Positions 23,185 through 33,119 of a stretch of 42,594 bases of DNA are shown here, one piece after another; the stretch's first letter is position 1, and each line of letters starts with the position of its first letter. The position numbers were made by a program, and so were the translations under genes. This DNA is from Rhabdonatronobacter sediminivivens (GTDB taxonomy: Bacteria; Pseudomonadota; Alphaproteobacteria; Rhodobacterales; Rhodobacteraceae). The stretch is from positions 1-42,594 of the forward strand of contig NZ_JACBXS010000031.1 in the NCBI RefSeq assembly GCF_013415485.1. The letters run 5' to 3'. The notes under the pieces were generated by a model. It made no database searches. It was not told where the DNA came from and saw only the letters and a program-made list of their open reading frames with translations.

Positions 23185-24003
23185 ATGTCGGCGCAGGGAA
23201 ATGCCATCGAATGGGCGCGGGTGCAGGTCAGCGCCACCTCGCCTGAACCGCTGCGGGACAGTGTCACGCTGCCCGATCGCATCCGGGGCGCGCTGGGCCG
23301 GGCGCTGGCCGATCACAAGACGCATCGCGATGCCGCCGCCCTGCACCGCATCCTGTTCGGCGCGGTCGCGCAAGATGGCAGCAGCCTGCGACCTTTCACG
23401 ATACAATGCGACAGCAGGGGCGGCCGGACCGAGGTGACCCTCAACCTGCTTGGCGGCGCGGCCAGTCTGCTTGATGCCGCAGGAGCGGGGCTGGTCGCGG
23501 CGCTGCAGGGCGGCATCCGGGTCGCGCCAAATAACAAGCGCCGGGCGCTGCTGCAATGCGAGGACCCGGTGTTCGAACGGCATGTCGGCTTCACCCCATG
23601 CGGGCCGGGCAGCGCGACCCGGCTGCATATCCGCCTTGTGACGCCCCTTTTGCTGCGACACGGGCGCCACGGCGTCGCCGGAAGTCTTGACCCTCTGCCG
23701 CACGTCATTGCGCGGCGGCTTCACTGGCTCTCGCGCCTCTGGACAGATACCGGGGTGGATGTGACAAGCCCGGGGCCGCTTTCGCAGGGGTTGCGCGTGC
23801 ATGAGGCGCGGCTGCACCCCGTCAACTATCAGCGCTACAGCCGGACGCATCCCGAGGGCATGCAATTCGTGATGTTGGGCGGCAGCATTGTCTTTATCGG
23901 CAACCCGATGCCGTTCATGCCGCTGCTTGCCTTTGCCGAGGTTTTCCACGCCGGATCAATGACGGCGCAGGGTGCGGGTCGGTTGTGCTGCGCGGTGAGC
24001 TGA
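23185..24003 (+). CDS. cas6: Cas6 crRNA endonuclease
   Basis: This 272-residue RAMP-fold protein should cut the array transcripts within the repeat to make crRNAs. The N-terminal region has the Cas6-like RGALGRALADH...LHRILFG pattern, and the middle has the LVTPLLLRHGR strand typical of the family. The C-terminal part has glycine-rich stretches (MQFVMLGGSIVFIG). It lies 180 bp downstream of array 2 on the same strand. A 156-bp gap separates it from cas10, so the effector genes may have their own promoter. The two arrays have different stems, and this is the only Cas6 in the window, so it must serve both unless another is encoded elsewhere. Confidence 0.8.
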   Translation: MSAQGNAIEWARVQVSATSPEPLRDSVTLPDRIRGALGRALADHKTHRDAAALHRILFGAVAQDGSSLRPFTIQCDSRGGRTEVTLNLLGGAASLLDAAGAGLVAALQGGIRVAPNNKRRALLQCEDPVFERHVGFTPCGPGSATRLHIRLVTPLLLRHGRHGVAGSLDPLPHVIARRLHWLSRLWTDTGVDVTSPGPLSQGLRVHEARLHPVNYQRYSRTHPEGMQFVMLGGSIVFIGNPMPFMPLLAFAEVFHAGSMTAQGAGRLCCAVS

Positions 24004-24159
24004 TGCGCCGCCCTCCCCTTTGTGGAACAGAACTGATCGCAAAAGCGTGACACAGGTGTTGCTTCTTGTTAGCTTACCCATCGAAGCAGTTTTTTTATGG
24101 GAGGACCCCTTTTGTCTCTGAACAGATTTCCAATCTGCTGATTTCCGGGTGGACGAGCT

Positions 24160-25839
24160 TTGATTCTTGTCGAGATAAAACTTCGGCGCATACAGGGTTT
24201 CCTTTTCGCGTCGCCGAAATTGCGGGACATGGTCGGCGCTAACGTGATGCTGGGCGAGGCCATCCGGCTGGGCCTGACGCGTAAGGCGATCAGACACGGC
24301 AGCGCCGATCTTTCCGCTTTCGATCTGCAACTCCCCGGCGCGGACCCCGAGGATCCGGCAAGGCCGCGGGCGGGTGAGGAATTCGATTCCGATGATCCGG
24401 CAGCTCTGGCGCGATACGGCATCCTGGCACGCGAGGGCGGTCATTTCCGGGCCTGCTTTCCTGATCTTTCCACCGCGCAGGCGTTTTGCAGCGACGCGCA
24501 GTCGTTCCTGTTGAGCCAGCTTCCAGGATTGCGTTTCACCATCCACTGGCGCGATCTCGCGGCAGGGCAATTCGCCCACGATCAGAAGGTTCCGTTCGAC
24601 GAGGCGGTCGACCATGTGCAGGAGGATGCGATCATCGCGGCACCGATGTTCGCCGTATGCTCGGGCCTTGGCAGCGGGCGCGCCGTAGACACATACAGGA
24701 ACGAGCCGGTTTCCGACGGCGTCCTGAACCGGCGCCAGGCGTATGAGGATTTCCGGAATTTCGGTGAGAGGGCCGCCGCGACGACCGGCGACGTGATCGG
24801 GCTCATGGAGCCCGGGCTTCGCGAGCATGGTTGCTTGCCCAAAGACCTGAAGGCGCTTTGCGGCCGAGAATACATGGCGGTGATTCATGCCGACGGGAAC
24901 AGTATCGGTAACGCGGTCAAGCAGATCATCGATCGCCACATCGTCAACGATGACGCCTCTTTCCTCACTCGCGAGGCGGCGGTCGAAAAGTTTTTCTTCG
25001 AGAACAGACTCGCCTTTCGCAAGGCAGTGAACACGGCGCTGAAAGGCAGATTTGCTGGCAAGGATGGGGATCCGAAGACCGAGGGTCGCACCCGCCCATA
25101 CCAGTTGCTGATGCTTGGTGGCGACGATCTTCTCATGGTCTGCCGCGCCCGCGATGCGATGCGACTGGTCCTGGAGATCACCCAAGAGTTGAAAAAACTC
25201 TCTGGGGCACCGACGATTGGCGTTGGTGTGGCGATCGCCTCGCCGAACGTGCCATTCCATCACCTGAATGGACTTGCCGAGACATTAACGGCAAGCGCGA
25301 AGCGTCTATATCGATGCCTGGAAGGCGTGAGGCGACCGGCAAGTGTCATCGACTGGCATGTGGAGACCGGAAGCTGGAGCAATGACCCACTGGCACAGCG
25401 ACGGCGCCATCACCTGATCGTCAGTGAAACGCCTGATGGCCGAGAGCACTGCGTCACCATCCAGCGGCCGATACCGATCCTGCCCGATGCCGCGGGCCGC
25501 CAAGGGCAAGGGGAAGCAGAGCAGGTTGGACCAGACCTGAGCTGTCTGAACGGGCTGGTGGATGCGGCAGCGGAGTTGCATGCCCACCGCGTGGCGCGCT
25601 CGCAGCTGCGCGCGCTGGTGCCCGCGCTGGGGCGTGGGCGCCGGTTGAGCACGTTCACCTATCGCGACGCCCCGAGTGATCTGCTCAAGATACTGGGCGA
25701 CACGGCCAAAGTCGGGCTGCAAGAGCCCTGGCGGCAGAGCGCCCCGGGCTGCTGGATCACCCCGATCCCCGACCTTGTCGAGATCTTCGAAATCGATCGG
25801 CTTGCGACGGCGGGCCGACCGACCGCCGAGGCTTCATGA
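24160..25839 (+). CDS. cas10: Cas10 (Cmr2-like, no HD domain)
   Basis: This 559-residue large subunit of the type III effector should synthesise cyclic oligoadenylate on target RNA binding. The N-terminus (IQGFLFASPKLRDMVGANV) matches the Cmr2-type start and leaves no room for an HD nuclease. The first palm carries HADGNSIG (D245) and the second carries the GGDD box (320-323, MLGGDDLLMV), the cyclase active site. Without an HD domain, immunity must rely on signalling to CARF proteins and on RAMP-mediated RNA cleavage. The start is TTG at 24160; an in-frame stop at 24139-24141 excludes a longer form. Its stop overlaps the next gene by 4 bp, opening a tightly packed five-gene operon. Confidence 0.93.
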   Translation: MILVEIKLRRIQGFLFASPKLRDMVGANVMLGEAIRLGLTRKAIRHGSADLSAFDLQLPGADPEDPARPRAGEEFDSDDPAALARYGILAREGGHFRACFPDLSTAQAFCSDAQSFLLSQLPGLRFTIHWRDLAAGQFAHDQKVPFDEAVDHVQEDAIIAAPMFAVCSGLGSGRAVDTYRNEPVSDGVLNRRQAYEDFRNFGERAAATTGDVIGLMEPGLREHGCLPKDLKALCGREYMAVIHADGNSIGNAVKQIIDRHIVNDDASFLTREAAVEKFFFENRLAFRKAVNTALKGRFAGKDGDPKTEGRTRPYQLLMLGGDDLLMVCRARDAMRLVLEITQELKKLSGAPTIGVGVAIASPNVPFHHLNGLAETLTASAKRLYRCLEGVRRPASVIDWHVETGSWSNDPLAQRRRHHLIVSETPDGREHCVTIQRPIPILPDAAGRQGQGEAEQVGPDLSCLNGLVDAAAELHAHRVARSQLRALVPALGRGRRLSTFTYRDAPSDLLKILGDTAKVGLQEPWRQSAPGCWITPIPDLVEIFEIDRLATAGRPTAEAS

Positions 25840-27962
25840 CTGGCGCGGGCACCGCCTCCGCCTCCGTCAAGCCCGACACGCAGCGTTTCAGCCTGTCGGT
25901 CCGCCTCCTTGAGGATATGCACAGCGGCAGCGGTAGCACGGTTCATGAGCTTGATGCAGTGCAACAGCGGGATCGGTATGGCAACCCCGTGGTCCGCGAC
26001 CGTCATCTGCGTGGACTGCTGCGTGAGGAGGGCTATGCTCTGGTCAAGATGGGCGCGGCGACCATGCGGGACGTCAACCGTCTCTTCGGGCAGCCCGGCA
26101 ATGATACACGCAGCTCGGTATTGATCAGTTCGCTGCGTCTTTCGCCCGGTGTGTGGCATGAGCTGCGCCAGATTGCGAGCACCGCGCGGCGCTCGCTTGA
26201 TCGCGGGCCGTTGGAGGACACACTGCGACTGCAGGAGCATGTCGCGGCTCATACCGAATTCGCCGCCGAAATGGAATTGCTCGACCCTGAACTCACACCG
26301 CTCCTTGAGCGATGCATGCGCCGGGTCAGTGCGATCGGCGCAAACCGGACGCGGGGTGACGGCACGATTCTGGCGAAATTTCAAGCCTTGCCGGAAAAGG
26401 CGGCGCCCACGGCTTGTGGAGTCACCGGTGAGCCCGAAGCGGGCACCTGTCGGTTGCGCCTGCTGATCCGTGCGGAAGAGCCGATCTGCATGGCGAACAC
26501 CGCAACGCCCGATAACGTGATCCCGACGGAATGCTATGTTCGCGGGCAGGCTGTGCAGGGTGCCTTTGTCAGCTGGGCGCTACGTCGGGGACAGCCCGTG
26601 GCGGCAGCCCAACTGTTGGCAACTGAGGATGCGCCGGAATTCAGCAATTCCTATCCGTTGCCTATACTCGATCCGGTCGGCGCGCAGGCAGCAATGCAAA
26701 GCCTTGATGTCCGGCCTGTCCCGCTCGATACGATGACGTCCAAACCGCCACCTCAGAGTGACAGCGGCTGGCCGTGGTGGGCCGAGAGCGCGTCCGAGAA
26801 GACGCAGGATGAGACAGCTGCGAAACCCAAGCGACCGGGCGACCACGAGTTCCTGTTTCGGTCGAATACGGCCGAGTCATACACAAGATATATCCCGCTG
26901 ATCCGTCCATATATGCGAAATGACGCCGGCCATAGTCAGCGGACAGGCGACGAGCAGCAACTCTACACCGTCGAGGAAATCGCCGAGCATACGCTCTTCC
27001 TTGCCGAAATCATCTTCACGGATCCGGCTCAGGCGCGATCCTTCGAATTGGCTTTCGCGGCGGTGATCGAGGGGAAGTCCTGGTTGACTCTCGGGCGTGG
27101 AGGCGGGCTGGCGCGCATCCTGAAGGCCGAATGGCTTTCCTCGCAGCAGCCATCGACACGCGACAGGAGCGAGCGTCCGCCCAAGGGCCTTCGGGTGATA
27201 CTCGACAGCGATCTGATCATGCGCGGCCCCTTGTTGGGATTTCGCGACAAGCTCGATCTAGAGTTGCTCGCGGACGCTTCCGGTTTCGATCCGGAGCAAG
27301 CGGCCAAGCTCAAAGAGGAGCGGGCCACATTCGATACGGTCGAAATTCACGGTTTCAACCCCGTCAGTGCCGGGCCGCGCCAACCGGCCATTGCCCTGAG
27401 GCGCGGTTCGGTTCTGGAGGTCACCGGTCCAGAGGCGGCATTGCGGGCGCTGGCAGCCGCCTTGAGTGCGCGCCCGGTGCTGGGGGAGCGCTCGAAAGAG
27501 GGCTTCGGCCGGATACGTGTCGAGTCAAGCGATGCGCGTGCCTCCCAAGAAGACAAGCCTGCCGATCCGATCGTGTCGCTTAACGAACGTGCGCTGCATC
27601 GTGCCGAGGCGGACAGACGCTTGATCGAGCCAAATGGCCCAAGCCGGAAGCAGTGGACCGATTTCGCGAAGCAGGCGCTTGGCGCATCTTCCGTTGATGA
27701 GCTTAACGCGTTGATCGGCACGCGTCTGGACCATGCCGAGAAACTCGGTGGCGTGGCTTGGCAGAAGGTCGATCTGGTCGCCATGAAAGAGGCCATCGCT
27801 GACATCGCGGCCGCGACGCAGGACATGGCGGACGGCCCCGACGACGACAATGATCGGGTTGCGGCACTGCACTTGCGTGAAGCAAGGCTCTATGTGGTTG
27901 CCCTGGCGATGATGAGCCGCCCCGAAAAAGACGACATGAATGGGGACGGCGGTCATGGGTAG
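25836..27962 (+). CDS. Multi-domain RAMP protein, Csx10-like candidate
   Basis: This 708-residue RAMP-superfamily subunit is probably part of the type III effector backbone. A first RAMP unit shows RYGNPVVRDRHLRGLLREE, a form of the PGSSLKG-type helix motif. A later region has the glycine-rich loop LGERSKEGFGRIRV that ends RAMP folds. Linkers rich in Pro, Asp and Lys separate domains. Length and place directly after cas10 fit Csx10-type (Cas5-like) proteins of subtype III-D, but a profile search is needed. It overlaps cas10 by 4 bp and the next gene by 8 bp. The last ~140 residues are helical and could form a Cas11-like small-subunit segment, for which no separate gene exists (inference). Confidence 0.7.
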   Translation: MTGAGTASASVKPDTQRFSLSVRLLEDMHSGSGSTVHELDAVQQRDRYGNPVVRDRHLRGLLREEGYALVKMGAATMRDVNRLFGQPGNDTRSSVLISSLRLSPGVWHELRQIASTARRSLDRGPLEDTLRLQEHVAAHTEFAAEMELLDPELTPLLERCMRRVSAIGANRTRGDGTILAKFQALPEKAAPTACGVTGEPEAGTCRLRLLIRAEEPICMANTATPDNVIPTECYVRGQAVQGAFVSWALRRGQPVAAAQLLATEDAPEFSNSYPLPILDPVGAQAAMQSLDVRPVPLDTMTSKPPPQSDSGWPWWAESASEKTQDETAAKPKRPGDHEFLFRSNTAESYTRYIPLIRPYMRNDAGHSQRTGDEQQLYTVEEIAEHTLFLAEIIFTDPAQARSFELAFAAVIEGKSWLTLGRGGGLARILKAEWLSSQQPSTRDRSERPPKGLRVILDSDLIMRGPLLGFRDKLDLELLADASGFDPEQAAKLKEERATFDTVEIHGFNPVSAGPRQPAIALRRGSVLEVTGPEAALRALAAALSARPVLGERSKEGFGRIRVESSDARASQEDKPADPIVSLNERALHRAEADRRLIEPNGPSRKQWTDFAKQALGASSVDELNALIGTRLDHAEKLGGVAWQKVDLVAMKEAIADIAAATQDMADGPDDDNDRVAALHLREARLYVVALAMMSRPEKDDMNGDGGHG

Positions 27963-29391
27963 GTATACGACCCTCTTCCGCGGGACCTTGGTTCAGACTT
28001 CCGCGCTGAACATATCCGGCGATCACGACGAGTTTGAGATCGAGGATAGCCCGTTCTTTCGCGACGGCGCCGGGCGCCTGACCGTTCGTGGAACCGGGCT
28101 GGCCGGCGCGCTGCTGAGCACCCTGCGTCGGATCCAGCGCAATATTCCGGACCATATCAGTGGCGGGGCCACCAACAGGGATCTCAAGCGCTCGCGCTGG
28201 ATATTTCATCACGCGCATTGCGCCCCTGATACCCGCACCGAGTTGCGAACCGGGGTGGGGATACGTCAGGACACCGGTGCGCGCGCCGCCGGCGTGCTCT
28301 ACGATGTTGAGGTGACGCCACGCGGAACATCGTGGGACTTCCTGATGGAAGTCGACACGTTTGACCCCGATGGCACCGGCGCCGGGGCCGAAGCCGAGCG
28401 ACTTGCTGCGGCGGCATTGCTTGAGTGGTCGCGCGGCCGGGCCTGGCTTGGTGGCGATGTCGCGCGCGGCCTTGGATGGGTGTCCTTGCGAGATCTCGAG
28501 GCACTGCGACTCGATACCAGCGCGGTCGATCTGTGGCCGGACAACAGCAAGGAGCCGCGGGAAATCCTTGCTGACCTGCCGGATGAGTGGGCTCCGGCGG
28601 CGCAATTCGAGCAAACCTTCGCAGGCATGCCTGTCAGTGACCGCTGGGGCTTTCTGGAGATAACCGCGCGCATCCGGCTCGGCCTGCGCGACGATGGTTA
28701 TGGGCTCGAAACACTGGCCGTCAGCGGCAATTCGGTGCCTGAGTTGTTTTGGGAGAGCTTAGAGAACATAGACCGACCGAAAGACCTCGCGGATTTGCGC
28801 TTCGCCCCTGATGCCACGATTGCAATGTCGCGCTCTGGCCCTGAAAAGGCTGCCGAGCCGCTCATTCCGGGGTCGTCCTTACGCGGTCCGCTGCGCCATG
28901 CCCTCTCACGTGGGCTGCGACGCAGCGGCGTGGCCGTGGGTGACCCAAACGCAACGCTTTCACAAAAACGCGGAAAAGAACGCGATCCCGCAGAACGGCT
29001 GTTCGGCACGCTATCGACCAGCTCTGCCCTCCTCGTGCGCGACGCGCATCTTGACCCAGAGACGCCCGATTGGCGGGGGGTCTGGCTGCAGCACCATGCA
29101 GCGAATGATTTCACCAGTGGGGTCTACAAATCGGCGAAATATGATCGCCTGGTGTTGACAGAAGGGGTATTCGCCGTCCGCATGGTCATCGATGCGCCGT
29201 TGACCTTGCTGCACGACACCAGGCTCCATGAAGCGCTCGCCGGGTTGCGAAAAACGGCCGAGAACGGGCATTTGCCGATCGGTGCCAGAAAAACAAGCGG
29301 CAATGGATGGCCCGCTTGGGCATTCGATCCCCCGGTTTTCTACCGGGCGGGCAGTGTAGAGCCCGAGCCGCTCATCGGGGTCACGACATGA
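27955..29391 (+). CDS. Fused double Cas7-type RAMP protein
   Basis: This 478-residue protein seems to contain two Cas7-like RAMP units. The first has ISGDHDEFEIEDSPFFRDG then LTVRGTGLAGALLS, where aspartates in the first loop could include an RNA-cleaving residue as in Csm3. The second, from about residue 220, has PLIPGSSLRGPLRHALSRG and DPAERLFGTLSTSSALLVRD, a classic Csm3/Cmr4-type block. Fusing Cas7 subunits fixes their order along the crRNA. The ATG at 27955 is preferred to one 15 bp upstream. It overlaps both neighbours in the operon, so subunit stoichiometry is set by coupled translation. Confidence 0.8.
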   Translation: MGRYTTLFRGTLVQTSALNISGDHDEFEIEDSPFFRDGAGRLTVRGTGLAGALLSTLRRIQRNIPDHISGGATNRDLKRSRWIFHHAHCAPDTRTELRTGVGIRQDTGARAAGVLYDVEVTPRGTSWDFLMEVDTFDPDGTGAGAEAERLAAAALLEWSRGRAWLGGDVARGLGWVSLRDLEALRLDTSAVDLWPDNSKEPREILADLPDEWAPAAQFEQTFAGMPVSDRWGFLEITARIRLGLRDDGYGLETLAVSGNSVPELFWESLENIDRPKDLADLRFAPDATIAMSRSGPEKAAEPLIPGSSLRGPLRHALSRGLRRSGVAVGDPNATLSQKRGKERDPAERLFGTLSTSSALLVRDAHLDPETPDWRGVWLQHHAANDFTSGVYKSAKYDRLVLTEGVFAVRMVIDAPLTLLHDTRLHEALAGLRKTAENGHLPIGARKTSGNGWPAWAFDPPVFYRAGSVEPEPLIGVTT

Positions 29392-29906
29392 CAGAGACGC
29401 TTTATGCCGCGAGCGGCGTGCTACCGTCCGATACGCTGCTCGATGATCTCGTCGAGGCGCTTGCCCCCGAGATTTCCCTTTTCGAGCCAGCCGTGTCGAT
29501 CACCAATAATGGGCGGGGTGGGCCGTTACGCAACTTGCGCACGGTAACACTCGGGCCACCGGATCTCATGGGCGCGCCGGTCGCCGAGTTGCGGCTGTGC
29601 TGGCGCGATGGAGTTGTTCACCTTGTCGCGGACGCGCACGGTATCCGGTGGGTCGCCTGCGGTGTCCAGCCACAGGCAGTCCGTTGTCCCGTCGCGGCAC
29701 AGACCGCCCCGGTCCCCGGGGTGCGTGCAGCCGCGGACCAAAAGGTGATTTGGCGCAACGATCTCTCTAGACGGTTCCTCGCTCCCGGTGCGAACGGGGC
29801 GAGCGATCTGCCCGAGATGTTTCTGCGCCGCTTTGATCGGGGGCCGCGCACCGTGGCTTGGTGGCTGACGATTTCGCCAGAGCAACAGGGACGACAGAAT
29901 GGCTGA
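29388..29906 (+). CDS. Small type III accessory subunit, Csx19-like candidate
   Basis: This 172-residue protein lies between two RAMP genes and overlaps both (4 and 8 bp). The central segment alternates hydrophobic and charged residues (VAELRLCWRDGVVHLVAD), suggesting beta strands. The C-terminal part has PRTVAWWLTISPE. Size and position match Csx19, a small protein found with Csx10 in subtype III-D loci, but I cannot confirm this by similarity. It shows no catalytic motif and is probably structural in the effector complex. Confidence 0.45.
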   Translation: MTETLYAASGVLPSDTLLDDLVEALAPEISLFEPAVSITNNGRGGPLRNLRTVTLGPPDLMGAPVAELRLCWRDGVVHLVADAHGIRWVACGVQPQAVRCPVAAQTAPVPGVRAAADQKVIWRNDLSRRFLAPGANGASDLPEMFLRRFDRGPRTVAWWLTISPEQQGRQNG

Positions 29907-32007
29907 AAAACCGCCGCACCCCTATGCAAGGGTTTTGATCCCTACGGACGAGAGCGCAAATCCGCTATCCGTGACGGCGTCGCCCGTTTTCCACGATGGC
30001 AGCAGGGCCGACGAAAAGCTTGTCTCCGGCGAGTTGCGCTGCACGCTGACGGCGCTCACCCCGCTTCTGGTCGCCAATGAGCACTTCAGCGCCAAAGCGG
30101 TGAAAGGCGCCCGTGATTGCGGCGATGGCATGGTCGAACTGCCCAGTGACTGGGGCGTTCCCGTCCCGGTCGCCAGTGACAAGACAGTCCTTGAGCCGTG
30201 GCGTCTGCCCTGTGGCCGCATCGTGCTTTCAGGCAGCGGGTTGAAAGGCATGCTGCACCATTCGCTGGCAGCCCTCATGGGCGCGCCCATGACTCGGGTG
30301 GAGGAGCAGTTTTTTTTCTACCGGCCCAATCTGGACGTCTCCAGCAGCGACAAGAATGCGCGGCTGGAGCCCAGAGTGGCTGTCGTCCTGAAGCACCAAG
30401 ACGAAAATGACACGCTGACTATCCGGGTGCTGCCGCAGATGCATCGATCTCAGGTCAAGTTTGCAACGGCGAAAGCGGGCGCGAGGCTGAATACTGAAAT
30501 CGGCGGTCGGCAAAGCGCTGCCATGACGGGCCTTCAATATCCCAAGCCTGACCGACGAGGAAATCAGAAAACCACCACTATTCTTCCCGGGTCGCGTCAT
30601 CAAGAACTGGACCTGAATGACTGGGTTCACTTCACCTACGCCACCGGAACGGATGGAGAGGGCGAACTGGCACGGGTTTTCGGCGCGCCGAAGGATTATC
30701 GGCACGCGCTGGTCAAGGCGGCGGAGTTCGAGGCGGGGGAAAACCTCGACGTAACCGCAGATGTGCTCGCCTGGCACGACATGACAGCCGACAAGCTGGC
30801 TGACGCGCAACAGGGGCATCTGAGCGCGCGCCATCCGCTGAGCGGCGATAATTTTTCCAGACGGAAACAGGAGATCGCGAACGGCATCCAGCGCCGCAAG
30901 AAAACCATCCGCCGGCCCGGTCAGCTGATCTATGTCGAAGTTGAGAAGATGCCGGCAGGGGAAATGCGGGTCGTCTCGCTCGGCCAGAATTTCCGCTATT
31001 ACTGGATGAAGCAGAACAGCGTGCGCAAACGCAGTGGCCCGAAGGGCAAGGAGCGCCCCATTCTTCTGCCGCTGGAATCCGAGCGACGCGTGCTCGACCC
31101 GGATATGGAGCACAGCCCGCCCGAGGCGCTCACTGCGGGTCGGCTGCTCTTCGGCTATGTCGCCGAGACGCGCAACTCATCGACCACCGGGATCGGAAAA
31201 GGCGATTTCACCCAGCTGGCGGGTCGGATCGCGCCAGGGCATGCGGTAGAGCGCGTCAGCGATGCGCAGGCCGCCGATATCACACGGTTTCGCAGCGGCA
31301 AGCAGGGCGCCGTGGTGCCGCTGCGCATTCTGGGCGGGCCAAAGGCATCCAATGATTTCGATCGTCTCGAAGGGGCCGGCTATGGCCATCTGCCATCGGA
31401 CCCAACCGGCGAGTTGGCCCGCATCTTCCCTCTTCACCAGCCCGACGCCGCCAAACATCCGAGTCTTTACCGTTGCCACCCCAACCATACCGAAGATCTC
31501 GAAATCATTCAGAAGAACCAGGCCGGTCTCGCCCGCTTCATCTCCAGCCCCGGCGCGCAGTTCGGGGTCACGATCCGCTTTCGTGACCTGCGCCTGTGGG
31601 AACTCGGAGCGCTGATGACCGCGCTCTGCCCGAAGCTGCTGGAGGACCCGGCGGCGCCCCTGGCCGAGCCGAACAACAAGACCCCTGACTTCGCGGTGAA
31701 ACTGGGCCATGGGCGCCCGCTGGGCCTGGGCAGCATCCGGGTCGATATCGACAGCCTGCACCAGCATGACCCCGTCACCGGCGAACTCGATGCGGATGCA
31801 GGCCTCGGGGCGGACGCCCTTGACGCCTTCAGCGCGATCCCGATTGCCCCAGAAGTCCTGGCCGCTTGGTTGGACGTTCACCGCTACAAGGGGCGCACAT
31901 ACGCCGCCTATCCGACCGCGACTGACCGCAACGGCCGCTCCATCTACGCCCATTACACCAATCTACGACGACAGGAGGCCCGCGACTCGCGCAGCCGACG
32001 CTTATAG
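29899..32007 (+). CDS. RAMP protein, TIGR03986-like
   Basis: This large 702-residue RAMP-superfamily protein ends the effector operon. The N-terminal unit has LTALTPLLVANEHF and the PGSSLKG-like helix motif LSGSGLKGMLHHSLAALMG. A middle region includes FRYYWMKQ. The C-terminal unit has a second RAMP pattern (TAGRLLFGYVAE...) and the glycine-rich KLGHGRPLGLGSIRV. The layout and length fit the TIGR03986 family of CRISPR RAMP proteins, often found in III-D-like loci. It probably binds the crRNA or target at one end of the filament. The 3' end is followed within ~110 bp by a broken transposase in the opposite orientation. Confidence 0.75.
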   Translation: MAEKPPHPYARVLIPTDESANPLSVTASPVFHDGSRADEKLVSGELRCTLTALTPLLVANEHFSAKAVKGARDCGDGMVELPSDWGVPVPVASDKTVLEPWRLPCGRIVLSGSGLKGMLHHSLAALMGAPMTRVEEQFFFYRPNLDVSSSDKNARLEPRVAVVLKHQDENDTLTIRVLPQMHRSQVKFATAKAGARLNTEIGGRQSAAMTGLQYPKPDRRGNQKTTTILPGSRHQELDLNDWVHFTYATGTDGEGELARVFGAPKDYRHALVKAAEFEAGENLDVTADVLAWHDMTADKLADAQQGHLSARHPLSGDNFSRRKQEIANGIQRRKKTIRRPGQLIYVEVEKMPAGEMRVVSLGQNFRYYWMKQNSVRKRSGPKGKERPILLPLESERRVLDPDMEHSPPEALTAGRLLFGYVAETRNSSTTGIGKGDFTQLAGRIAPGHAVERVSDAQAADITRFRSGKQGAVVPLRILGGPKASNDFDRLEGAGYGHLPSDPTGELARIFPLHQPDAAKHPSLYRCHPNHTEDLEIIQKNQAGLARFISSPGAQFGVTIRFRDLRLWELGALMTALCPKLLEDPAAPLAEPNNKTPDFAVKLGHGRPLGLGSIRVDIDSLHQHDPVTGELDADAGLGADALDAFSAIPIAPEVLAAWLDVHRYKGRTYAAYPTATDRNGRSIYAHYTNLRRQEARDSRSRRL

Positions 32008-32117
32008 GCCCAACGTTATGGCGAACACCCGGAGGGCGCCAACCGGGCTTCCAGCTTCCCTTGCTCGAAACCGTCATGGCACGCTGCAGCAAACAGCGAC
32101 CGGAGGGTGCCAACCGG

Positions 32118-32845
32118 TCGGCGTCTCGGATGAGGAAGTCCGGCGCGATTCCCTGATTTGTGCACCACATAAGCGTGTTGCGTGCCTGCTGCGTCACCCA
32201 TGCCGAGTCCGGGGCATAGGTCGGAGCACTGCAATACACGCGGCGACTGCCGAGGTGGATGAAGATCAGCACATAAGTTGTCAACGGCCCACGGGCAGTG
32301 AGCACAGTTTTGGTGAAGAAGTCGCAGGCAACCATGCTCTCCATATGTGCCCGGACGAAAGTGGTCCATGGCAGTGCAGGCTTCTTCTTGTGCTTCTCAG
32401 GGCTCGGGTGGATGCCTGCCTCATTCAGGATGCGTCTGACAGAATTGGCGCCGGCGTAGAGCCCCAGCTTTTTCAACTCCCCCGCGATCCGCTTATAGCC
32501 CCACAGAAGGTTTTCGGACCCGATGCGAATGACAACGTCGCGCAACTCCTGTGTCAGGCGCGGCCTGCCCACGGCCTTGAAGGGGCGCCCACTGCGCATC
32601 TGGGCGAGCCAACGCTTGTAGGTCGCGGGCTTTGCCACCTCCATGAGCCCGTCGATATCATGCCCGAATTCCGCTACGATGCGCAGCAGCTCGGCTTTCT
32701 CTTCGGGAGACAGGATTATCCTCTGCGTCGGGACGCGGGTCCGCAGGATCTGGATCTGGGCCTTGAGCAGCCTCAGCTGCGCGTTGTGCCGCGGCATGAA
32801 AAGCTGGGTCAGGAAGACGACCAGGAGGGAGAACGTCGAATTCAT
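32118..32845 (-). pseudogene. IS3-like transposase, C-terminus lost
   Basis: The N-terminus is helical, with a helix-turn-helix region (ATYKRWLAQMRSGRP) and the segment LWGYKRIAGELKKLG. An rve-type catalytic core begins at MESMVACDFFTK, with the first catalytic aspartate in ACDF. Homology runs to DFLIRDAD and then stops. The second aspartate motif is damaged and the glutamate region is missing; the remaining open frame is unrelated low-complexity sequence. The break coincides with a 17-bp sequence (32101-32117) repeated with one change at 32030-32046. The ATG at 32845 is a likely start. The insertion marks the right border of the CRISPR block. Confidence 0.75.
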
Positions 32846-33119
32846 CTTGCCAGGCTCCACCACGGCGCCTTAAAAAAAATGCCGCCATTTTAGCGTGATG
32901 GGCCTCGCTTACATTTTGGCACCCCGCTCAGGAAGGGCAAAAACGCTGGGTCCTGATTGTGGCCGCGAAAAATCCGAACCTGAAATACGACGGTGCCTTG
33001 GCGCGCGTTTCGCTGCCAGTCGCGACTGAACCAAATGGCGATTCAAACCATCAGTCATATCAATTAAAACAATAGCTTACATGGTAGAGAACGTTCGATC
33101 TCAGACCCATCCCCTCCGG

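Noticed and set aside
23956..25263. Minus-strand frame opposite cas10
   Set aside because: Shadow of cas10; the sense strand has GGDD and operon overlaps.
32864..33119. Possible gene between the transposase and the terminase remnant
   Set aside because: No frame with a plausible start, ribosome site or recognisable product; it probably holds the IS end and junction debris.
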